Shown one piece after another: positions 55,531 through 64,000 of a DNA stretch of 64,000 nucleotides. Position 1 is the stretch's first letter. Each line of letters begins with the position of its first letter. The notes beneath the pieces were generated by a model. It saw only the letters and a program-made list of their open reading frames with translations. It was not told the DNA's origin and did not search any database. The position numbers and the translations under genes are program-made. Origin of the DNA: Metallyticus violacea (Eukaryota; Arthropoda; Insecta; Mantodea; Metallyticidae); assembly GCA_030762175.1 (NCBI GenBank), contig CM060831.1, positions 95,747,501 through 95,811,500 on the forward strand, given 5' to 3'.

Positions 55531-56755
55531 AAAATGGTTATACAACTCGAGGAAAGAAGGGCGTGACGTTATATCGCATTCAGGGTTTAATTTGATATGT
55601 AAACTGCATTCAAAATAATTTATGTAATGTAATAAAATATTTGTCAACATGGCTACGTTGTATTTAACAGTGATTATTAGGTACTAAGTGTATTATACTT
55701 AATATTACTACTGTATTACAGTATACTGCACTTATTCTCGAATACATTTTCCATAGCTTTCAAAAATTAGATGAATGTATGTAATTTGTGAAGGTGTTTT
55801 GAATTTTTTACATAAAAATAATTTGCCATAGCCATGTAGTTTATTTGCAGTGCCACTATATCGGAAAATATAATTTTAAAAATGCAACATGCTACTGTAA
55901 GATAGCTAAATGCACGTTCATAATTGGAAGAAAAGAAATAGAAAATGCAGATCTATGGATTATGAATAGTTTAAATTTTCAGGCATATCATTTAGTTTAT
56001 TTATCTCTTGTTTTCACACACCAATCAAAAATTAGATGTATGGTTCTCATAGCCATTCTCATTGGACCAATTTAGGGCAGAGAAATGTTAAATTACGTAA
56101 AGGTTTTGTTCTAAAATGAATTTGGTAGGAAGCCCTCTAAGCCCTATAATTCTTATAATTCATTCTTAACTAACAGGTTAACTGTAGGCCTTATACAGTT
56201 TATATCAACGCTAATATAATAAATTCATTACAACCAACGATTTAAATAGTGAATAGCAAAATAAAATGAGAAATTCTTATTTTAAGTTTCACGTGTTAAA
56301 AGGATGTAATTAATAAGGCCTATGTTTAATATTGCGATTTCTGTTTTAACCGATGACAGCCTTTTCCTCTGCCTGCAAATAATCCGTCATTGGCCGCTGG
56401 GTTTGGATGAGGTACTACGCGAAACTGGCATAACTATATATGCCATAGTCTCAAAAGTATACATTTTCTGTCTGACCTAGGCCTTCTAATGCAAAAAGAA
56501 GAACATGAGCAGACGCAGAAGGTATCATTCAACAGTATAACACAAATATTATAGGAATTAACTGTATGACAATCGAATAAAACGACAGAAACTTAACACG
56601 TAATCTTATGGGAGTTAAGAGACGGTTAGGTCCAAAATAGAACGTGTAATAGAGGGCTTTAGCATTGATAAATAAGAGTATTTTAGCAACAATTGGACAA
56701 TTTATTAGTAGCAATGGAAACAGTTTGTACAAATAAAAAATATTGAAAATTGTGT
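55531..56755. other. Cubilin intron, no recognised feature
   Basis: AT-rich, nothing supported. Confidence 0.4.
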
Positions 56756-56764
56756 TAGTGGAAG

Positions 56765-57330
56765 TTGGCTAAGACGGCAGATTCAATTAGTTATTTGCTC
56801 GAAGAGCGCTTAGTTGTGAGTGTTAAGGTTTATGAAACACCTCACACTGGGCAGACAATGCAACAAATTATGGCACAATTCAAACAGTGATTTGGGAAGT
56901 CAAGAAAAGCAACACTGTTGGCTTGGAAGAAACGAACGTTTCGTTCTAGCAGTGTTAAGGACAGCGTACAAAGAGGTCGATCCGTCATAGATGGACTAAA
57001 TGTGCTGGAGTTGCAGAATCGGCCTTGTAAATGGACACGCAAACAGGCAGCCGAACTCGGAGAACAATATTGACAATGCATCGTCGTATGAAAAACGACT
57101 TACATCTGAGACCATTTCGCCCCTTTTTCGTCAATAAGCTTAGTGATCCTGATATGAACAAATGTTTTATTACTTCAGGAGTTTCTACCGTTATCTCTAC
57201 AAATGCATTCTTTTCTGATGAATGTGCGATTTGTCGCATTAATCGCGATCGGAACATCTTTTTGGGGCAAAATTACAACAAAATTAAACTACGAACTATA
57301 AATATATGGATAGCCAAGAGGTAGAACCGA
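56765..57330 (+). pseudogene. DUF4817-type transposase relic
   Basis: Across frames: LLEERLVVSVKVYETPHTGQ, MQQIMAQFKQ-FGKSRKATL, LAWKKRTFRSSSVKDSVQRG, RSVID, WTRKQAAELG, LHLRPFRPFFV, then NAFFSDECAICRINRDRN (FSDEA-F---G--NRQN region). The order HTH, WV-KF---GSV-D--RSGRP, then ILFSDEA matches the DUF4817 transposase group. Multiple stops. Confidence 0.55.
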
Positions 57331-57445
57331 TAGATCCGGTTTCATCGCATATATTGTATCTCCCTTTACCCCAGACGCACTACCTTGTAAAATGCATGTT
57401 GTGTACAAATACTTGTAATCAATTATTTAATTCAAAAATCATTTA

Positions 57446-57508
57446 TATACCATCTGTGGTGCCTCAGTACTAAAAACGAGCGTTAAACACTAATGAAAGC
57501 AAAAAAAG
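57446..57508 (+). repeat. SINE-B 3' tail fragment
   Basis: ATCTGTGGTGCCTCAGTACT then AAAAACGAGCGTTAAACACT. Only the 3' end is present. Confidence 0.65.
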
Positions 57509-57693
57509 GCATTTATAAGGTTATTAAATGCACTTCTTGGTTATACTTACTTGAGTAGACTGCTAATCTGTTTTTCTCAATTTGTATCAGAGTACAATCA
57601 TAAAAATACAGTGCAAAAAAAATGAATATTTTATAATATAGTTCTCTATCTCAAAAGCAATGATCCACACACATGCAAAAGTCGTGACAATAA

Positions 57694-58262
57694 ACTTGAC
57701 GTTACAAGCTAGATCAAATGCTGGTGAAAAGAATGCCCTTGCTGCTGCTGGAGCATTGTGTTGTTGTGAGGGAATAGCGGACTGGCCAGTCCTGAGTGAT
57801 AGCGGAAAGAACGGAATTCCCCAAACGAAAGAACCGGAAGCTTTCTTTTAAGAAGTAAATAAGACTCTCGCTGCTAGCCGCTCTTATTTCAATTCGCAAC
57901 TAATTCATAAATACACACACTAACCTAAGGCTAACCTCGGGCAAATTCTAGAAACCGGTGGAATTGTGGCATATCTCCTTTAACTCCTACAAAAATAAAT
58001 AAATAAAAATAAAAATGCACGCGATGATAGTGCTTGAACCCGCTTTGAAATTTCACAAGTCGAGCACAGTACTTCAACCATCTACACTACTTGCCGTAGA
58101 TTTCAAAGCACTATTATCTAGCTAATAGCTCGCTACCTTCGGCTCTTTCCGCCAACACTCGAGCACTCGGGCACGCAGGAGATTCCTTATTCCTCCAGCA
58201 GCAGCAAGGACATTCTTTTCAACAGCACAGCGCCAGCATTTGACCCAACTTGTAACATCAAA
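57694..58262. mobile_element. Foldback MITE with 9-bp duplication
   Basis: The ends are CTTGACGTTACAAG and its inverted match CTTGTAACATCAA. The inner arms also pair (TCAAATGCTGG, GAAAAGAATG(C/T)CCTTGCTGCTGCTGGAG). The duplication tgacaataa lies at 57685-57693 and 58263-58271. Non-coding. Long terminal inverted repeats with a 9-bp duplication fit MULE or Foldback types. Confidence 0.65.
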
Positions 58263-58448
58263 TGACAATAATGCGTTGCGGCTGCTTTAAAGTTTCTGCA
58301 ATCTAAAAACAGTGATACCAACGTCCAGAGACAAATAAAAGCGCACCCACTTTCACCTCCCTACTAGTTTTAGGCATTTAAAGATTAATTTTTCATTTTG
58401 AGACATAGGTATAACTATATCTTTTAAAAAATAATTCAAACAACTCAC

Positions 58449-58578
58449 CATTTTTGCAAGCATGGCAAGATTTTCATTATTAAGATTTACATAGCCATGA
58501 CCACTAGTGTGCAGGCTAATGTTGCGGTCTCGACCACTGAACAACAGCAAATGGCCATCTTGGGTCACAATCCGGGGC
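58449..58578 (-). CDS. Cubilin homologue, exon encoding the conserved N-terminal segment
   Basis: This is an internal exon of 130 nt: one base completing a split codon, then 43 codons beginning PRIVTQDGHLLLFSGRDRNI. It is preceded by a T-rich tract ending in CAG and followed by GTGAGT, and it ends in phase 0 after AKM. The pattern of a PR start, a hydrophobic strand, an RNI(S/E)-type motif and a LN(N/D)E(N/D)L helix start matches the region just before the EGF repeats of cubilin. That region is involved in trimer formation and amnionless binding in studied animals. RNIS is a potential N-glycosylation site. Cubilin is a large EGF/CUB endocytic receptor for protein uptake (vertebrate kidney and gut, insect nephrocytes). 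The split first codon means an upstream exon, expected to hold the signal peptide, is still missing. Confidence 0.82.
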
Positions 58579-58889
58579 CTGAAAAAAAAATTGTAATGAT
58601 AAACAACAAGAGATATATTACAGTTTAAAACATAATAGATATCATCTTCAAAATGTATTTCATGACATCTGCAACTCAACGTGAGCAATTATATAAAAAA
58701 GAAATATATATATATTGTATACATAAGTTGTATCAAGTGCTAAGCTCCCCATTTTTCTATTAGTGACCAATAATTTTTGGAACTATGTTCCAGGCATTCT
58801 GGTTGCCACATGGAAAGTAGTGCAGTAATATCTGCCTTCCCCATTTTCCTTTCTCTTACATTTGAAATGTTCCATTCACAAATGGGCCG

Positions 58890-59196
58890 AGTCGGTCCTG
58901 GTGGTGTAGTGGTAACCATACTTGCCTTCTAACCCAAGATCGCGGGTTCAATCTCGGCCAGGATTGATGGATTTTTTCTTTTCGGGGCGTAAAAATCCTA
59001 TGTATGGCTTCCTTCGGAAGGGAAGTAAAGCCGTGGGTCCCATGTCGTACATTTACGGCACGATAAAGAACCTCAAGCCTGAAAGAGAGGCCTCTGAGAA
59101 AAATTTGTCGGCCGTTTCACCCCCTGAGTTGAATGGGACGCTGATGACCTCAGATGTTAAAGAGCATCCGTAAACAAAACAAATCAACAAAATCAA
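58890..59196 (+). repeat. SINE-A copy with imperfect 11-bp duplication
   Basis: Head, body and tail complete. caaatgggccg at 58879-58889 and caagtggaccg at 59197-59207 (two mismatches) look like an aged target duplication. It lies about 300 bp upstream of the acceptor of the cubilin exon at 58578. Confidence 0.88.
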
Positions 59197-59209
59197 CAAG
59201 TGGACCGCT

Positions 59210-59868
59210 GATTGGCGCGACCCACTTCCTTAACCGCCGGCTTCTAGCGCCGGGAATTCACGGCGCACAAACACTCATTTTTTTTTTTTTTTTTTTTTAT
59301 TACTGGCGTACTACAAATGAGATTAATGAATTTTATGCTCACTCTGCTGGCAGAAAGTCTGGAAATGTTGCCCGTTTTATACAGCACACAATCTTCATCT
59401 TAAGAAACCACCATTTTCATTCGTAAGTTCTTCTGCGCTAAAGGTCCTAACTTTTGTTTGAATTTTATCCTGCTGGAAATACACAGAAATTGGGTTAATT
59501 TTATTTGTGTAACAGATCAAATATTGTAGTTTCATGAATTAACTATGGCCGACTTGTGAAATAAAAAATTTAAATGTCCCTCATTGTTGTCATAAAGTTA
59601 TTTCCTGCTTTAATTCGTCTTCTTTCCACTGCGTACACGTAATGTCACTTTAGATAATTTCATACCTTAGAATAATTGTTCGAATATATTTATGACACAT
59701 TATTACCCATATTTCTTATTCTGAACGATAGTATTGGTGCTTTAGAGCGTTAACTGGCCGTTATCCTCTAAAGAAAGAATACAAAGCAATGGAGCAAACG
59801 GAGAGCTAAAGATTAATTTTAAAACCAGCCAAAGAAGCCAAAAAGAACACAAACAATTTAAGGGCGCA
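59210..59868. other. Upstream intron or flank, no recognised feature
   Basis: T-run at 59278-59298. No supported gene. The missing first cubilin exon may lie here or further upstream but could not be identified. Confidence 0.35.
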
Positions 59869-59879
59869 TGCGTTAAAAG

Positions 59880-60472
59880 TTTTCGTTGCCCGCAGGGCTG
59901 AAATCACTTAACTGGTGCTGGTGATGGTGCTGTTGCTAAGTGCCCTTATGCTGCTAAACGCTCGAGCGACTAGCTAGAAGCCGGCGAAAGTAGTGAATAG
60001 CTAAGCTATTATAATAATAACGCTTTACGTTCAACGGTACAATAGAGCGTCATGCTTTAATTGTGAAGATAAGATAGTGGGTTCGTATACTACCATCATA
60101 TATATAAATGCCGGAGTTAAAGGAGATTTGCCTCAATTACAATGATTTACTCGCTAAACCACTGGGTTCACCGTTTTCTAGGATATGTCCGAGGTTTGCC
60201 GATAGATTAGGTTAGTGTGTGTATGTATATTGTAAATTGGAATAAGAGTACATTTCCCACTGTCAAAATATTTCACCCGCCTAATAATGCCCTCATTACA
60301 GTGATTTACCCGTCCCTATCCATTTATGTTTACAAAGTGAAGAGCTTATGGATAAGTTCCGCTCTCTCCGCTATCACTCTCTTCTGGCTTCTGGCTCGGG
60401 CATTTAGCAGTAAAAGGGCACTAAGAACTACAGCAGCAGTTAAATGTTTTCAGCCCTGCGTGTAATGTCAAG
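59880..60472. mobile_element. Foldback MITE with 11-bp duplication
   Basis: The arms are inverted over most of their length: GCAGGGCTGAAA, AAGTGCCCTTATGCTGCTAAA and further inner blocks near 59885-59970 match the complement of 60370-60465 (TTTAGCAGTAAAAGGGCACT, TTTCAGCCCTGC). The duplication tgcgttaaaag lies at 59869-59879 and 60473-60483. The centre shares GGAGATTTGCC and CACTGGGTTCACC blocks with the 20.3-21.3 kb MITE. Confidence 0.7.
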
Positions 60473-60483
60473 TGCGTTAAAAG

Positions 60484-61540
60484 CGTTAAAATGCTTGAAA
60501 GTTAATCGCAAAACAAGAAAGTGATACAAACTGCAACAACTAGGATATTAAAAATAAAAAAAAAAAAAATGAAGAAGAAACAAAAATATAATAAAAACAA
60601 AAAGGAGTTATGGTTATAAACAGACTAGCAGTTAATAAACAGCATAAACGCCCACTGATATTATTTCACATGTACACAGAATAATGTCTGCAAGTCGTCA
60701 CACCTACTTCCTTTCTTAATTAGTTAAAGAAGCTTCGGCATATTTGACCGTTAATTTTAAGCAATAGAATTAATGAAAATTCGAATAAAAATGAAAATTC
60801 AAAATCGAATATGTCTTTACAGAAAGACGAATTGAAATAAGCAAGCAATATTAAGAAATAGTGAAAAAAAAAAGAAAAAAATAAAGAGAGAAATTCAAAA
60901 TTTTCTGGTGTTTCTGCCTCACAACACCATGCGTCATGTTGATAACACATTTCGGCCCAGTTGTACAAAAGTTGCTAACTGGAGATTATTTTTAACTGTA
61001 ATTCAAAAAGTAACTATATGTTAGCCATAATTTCTGTTGCGTAAAAATAATCTTAAACTACGTAACCTCTAGTATGCAATAACCATTAACCTTTGGCAAC
61101 ATCTCGAAATAATAGGAAAGTTCGTGTTTAGTGTTGATGTTCAACTGTTCAACCTGAGAAAATCAATAATTATTCAAGTATTCCCCCCCCCCTTCTTTCT
61201 TAAAATAAGAATAAGGAAAAGTCAAAGCGAATGCGAGCGGAAAATTTTAGGAAACATAAGAAGGATATTATTATAGATTTGGTGCTAAAATATAAGGGAA
61301 TAAGTGGAGGAAAAAAAAAAGATTCGATCTCATATAAGGATAAAGAACGTACATGGAGAGGAAATTGGCAAAGATTATTATAATTCTATTCTGAAGACAT
61401 CTACATTAATATCTCCAGATAATATGATTATGTGTAGGTGTGCGTGTGTGCGCGCGCGCGTGTGTGTGCAGTCTATAGTACCTAAACCTCCAGGAAATTT
61501 GCGAATGTTACAGAGAATGTTAGAATGTCGTTTTTCTAAC
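60484..61540. other. AT-rich non-coding, GT/GC microsatellite
   Basis: A (TG)n/(CG)n tract at about 61437-61469. No supported gene. Confidence 0.4.
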
Positions 61541-61541
61541 A

Positions 61542-61736
61542 TCACCCTCTACTGGCCGTTTCTTTCTCCACTTTGAATATATCTCCAATAACTATTTGGA
61601 AGCTCCCTGTCGCATAGAACAATAAAGTTAATAGTATCGAATTCAAAGCATGGTTTCGCTTAGTTTGTGATTGTAATCGGGGACGTAACATCTGTTCCAA
61701 TTCTTCGACAACGTCTTTTGCTAAGCAAAATTGCAT
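61542..61736 (-). pseudogene. PIF/Harbinger (HARBI1-like) transposase fragment
   Basis: The frame reads LRPRLQSQTKRNHALNSILL, TLLFYATGSFQIVIGDIFKV, EKETASRG. LRFYATGSFQ-V-GD--GIS--TVSR is the helix-turn-helix signature just before the DDE domain of HARBI1-like transposases. Only this segment is recognised. Confidence 0.65.
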
Positions 61737-61739
61737 TTT

Positions 61740-62843
61740 GAATTGTTTTCGTTTAGTTCTAGGAACGGATTATTTCTCATTAAGTACTAGAGGAGCACGG
61801 TGAAATTCATCATCGGATAATATGTCGCAATAATCAGAAATATGTAAATAAATATGTATAATACCGCTTGTAAGCTTAACCTAACTTAACCTCAATTGAA
61901 TGCAACTCTGTTGTTATTACGCGGGGAAAAAAATGAAATACAGAGGAAACTTTACCTACATGAAATTAAAATTAAAAGAAATCGCATTTTATTTATAAAT
62001 GAAGTTATTGTGCTTCTGCACTCTCGGAAATGTTTCATTTGACAATTACTAAACTCTAATTAGTACTTTAACTTGTGAAATTTCGCGAATTAGATTTCAT
62101 TTGAGGCTATGACAAAATAATTTTAGATTAACGTTTATACAGCCAAAATTCCAAGTTAAGTATAACTAATGTTAATTTTATGCCTTAAAGTTAACTCTTT
62201 ATACAAGCGGTCCTTAGAAAAACGGGATCTGTTCTCGGTTTAAAAAAAAAAAAATAGAGAGAGAGTTTAACCAAATTATTGCATTTGTTGCATGCTTGCC
62301 GCAGAGGATCTTAACGATACTGAAAAGAATTATATTGAGATCCAAGGCAATTTTGCTACAGCTTCTACAGAGAAAAGGAATTTCGCTAATTTTAGTTTGA
62401 AAAGCTACCACCATTTTTAAAATTAAAACCATAGAAGTCTTTGAAAAGGGGGGGGGGCGAGATTACAGCCACATGATGAATTTCCGAGTAATGTTAGTGA
62501 TGCTGATGGCTAGTGATGGAACATTATCTACCATGGACGCGAAGTTGTCTTAGCATCATCCATACTGTGTAGCTGACCCTAAACTGTGCCTAGCGTTCCT
62601 AATTTAAACAACAGCTATAAAATCTTGTTTTCAAAGGGATTCTATCTTTATTGAAAGCAAGCTTTCAAGCATTAACACAGAATAACCGGTAATGAAGTGG
62701 AAGAGAAATTTGAAATATGGTTCTTGTAAATGCCTATCTACCTAGGCCTAGGTATTTACCCTGAAAATAGCATCAGCACACAGATACAGTGATAACACAC
62801 TCACACTCTTCTATTGTGAACAATTGTTGTTGTTATTATTATT

Positions 62844-62882
<39 letters not shown>

Positions 62883-63335
62883 TGACATTGAATGTAAATC
62901 TGCAATTTTTAAAATAAGTAACAAGTACAGCGCATACTGCTTGTGGTTCTTTAGCTTTAACTGAGCAGAATTTTGGGCCATTGTATAAATTTTAATGCGA
63001 TGTTTAGAACTTATTGTATACGATTAATCTATGGGGTAACTTGAACATGAATAACCCCACGCATTAGAACAACTGAAGGAAGATTAAGTATAGAAAGTGC
63101 ATAATTTCAGCATTAACGTTAAAATGTAATTTTATCAAAGGATGTTATACGAGCGATGTATGTTCTATATAAAAAAAATAAGTTTCTGTAATTGTAATGG
63201 TGAAATAGTTTAATTAAAATAAAAGTATGTGCTTAAGCTTATCTGGAGTCTATGTCAGCTTTGTTAAAGCGGTACAAAGACCTTGTCAATGCACAGTAGA
63301 AATTTGTTCTCTTAAAATAGCTTTATTTATATTAC
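61740..63335. other. AT-rich non-coding with (ATC)n array
   Basis: (ATC)n at about 62845-62884. No gene recognised, and no plausible signal-peptide exon for cubilin seen. Confidence 0.4.
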
Positions 63336-63339
63336 ACAA

Positions 63340-63989
63340 GGAGTGTTCTAAAAATTCTCAGACTGACGCAGAGATGTTATGAAGATGGTCAAATTAGTTG
63401 TGATAGTTGTTAAGTATCTTCCTTCAGATAGCGCGCTGTAAAGTTCCAGACGAGTGAGTGTTGTCACTTGTTTGTGATGATCGTCTAAACAAACTAGTGT
63501 TACATTTTCTACAAAATGGATAAAAACTGAAATACGAGCTGTGATAAAGTAGTGCATTTTTTAACATAAATTCAAAACGAGTTAGATTCCACACGAAAGC
63601 ATTCTTCTCCTTTGTTTTAGACGTCGGCTGCTGAATATAAGTCTGGTCGCACATCCATTCAAGATGATGAGCGCTCAGAGCGTCCCGAAATTGCTACGAC
63701 CGATGAGATTGTGACGAAAATTCACTATGCGGTATTCAATGATCACAGATTGAATGTACGCGAGTTGGCTGACATTGTAAAAAACTCGGTATGCGTGTCC
63801 ACTACATTTTAAACAAAGTTTTGGTTATGAGAATGCTTTCCGCTCGATGGGTGCCGCGTTTGTTAATAATGAACCAAACACACGAGAATGAGCCTTTCTC
63901 AAGAATGTTTAGACGTGTTTAAACGCAATTCCAATGAGTTTCCCTGCGTTTCATAACAATATGAAATATGCATTCATCACTACACACAT
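63340..63989 (+). mobile_element. Mauritiana-like mariner, 5' part, dead
   Basis: The start AGGAGTGTTCTAAAAATTCT is a plausible terminal repeat. Transposase pieces: AAEYKSGRTSIQDDERSERP, EIATTDEIVTKIHYAVFNDH, RLNVRELADIV, ARWVPR-L-LTPDQ-like, TRMSLSQECLDVFKRNSNEF and IHHYTH (end of the first catalytic block, D of DETWIHHY lost with the frame). Stops throughout. It is interrupted at about 63990. Confidence 0.75.
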
Positions 63990-64000
63990 AGTCGATCCTG
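63990..64000 (+). repeat. Probable start of another SINE-A, cut by the window end
   Basis: GTCGATCCTG at the last bases matches the SINE-A start (GTCGGTCCTGG) with one change and breaks the mariner frame right after IHHYT. Only about 10 bases are visible. Confidence 0.35.

Noticed and set aside
60720..60968. Minus ORF with an N-terminal methionine and a hydrophobic stretch, considered as a cubilin signal-peptide exon
   Set aside because: The hydrophobic part is Phe-rich low complexity far from the start, and no donor with the required phase (two bases before the G at 58578) follows.

Overview
The window is AT-rich animal DNA, most likely from an arthropod with a large, transposon-loaded genome. 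The evidence is spliced exons with GT-AG introns of up to about 20 kb, tRNA-derived SINEs, mariner, Tc1, piggyBac and hAT relics, several non-LTR retrotransposons and many Penelope-like elements (PLEs). I cannot name the species.

The one host gene I can support is on the minus strand: the N-terminal part of a cubilin homologue. Five exons were found (58449-58578, 38424-38588, 24957-24998, 11638-11778, 9471-9574). The first four join in phase 0 into one frame. They encode the conserved pre-EGF segment, a heptad-rich helix and two EGF modules. The signal-peptide exon should lie upstream (above 58.6 kb or outside the window). Further EGF and CUB exons should lie below 9.4 kb, outside the window. 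Almost everything else sits inside, or just outside, this gene's introns.

Layout. 1-9.5 kb: PLE copies (two of them head-to-head pairs), two LINE RT fragments and a decayed piggyBac. 9.5-25 kb: three cubilin exons, a jockey-like LINE, small PLE foldbacks, a head-to-head PLE pair at 18.4-20.1 kb, a foldback MITE, two SINE-A copies and a LINE RNase H tail. 25.5-28.5 kb: a large, nearly identical inverted PLE pair inside one target-site duplication. 28.9-36.4 kb: LINE remains, a mariner with two inverted 5' ends, an intact-ended mariner inserted in a hAT/ZMYM1-like element, and SINEs. 38-52.5 kb: a cubilin exon, many SINE-B copies, an RTE-like LINE, a split Tc1, an intact-ended mariner and hAT debris. 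52.6-64 kb: the first recognised cubilin exon, two foldback MITEs, DUF4817-type and Harbinger transposase relics, and a mauritiana-like mariner cut by the window end.

The most interesting signal is in the PLEs. Several 3' ends carry a hammerhead-ribozyme-like core (CTGANGA, a stem, then GAAAC-A(TA)TGTH) whose stem changes on both sides between copies. Several PLE insertions are also head-to-head pairs, at least two of them bounded by a single perfect target-site duplication. All coordinates and translations were read by eye; no alignment or folding was run.
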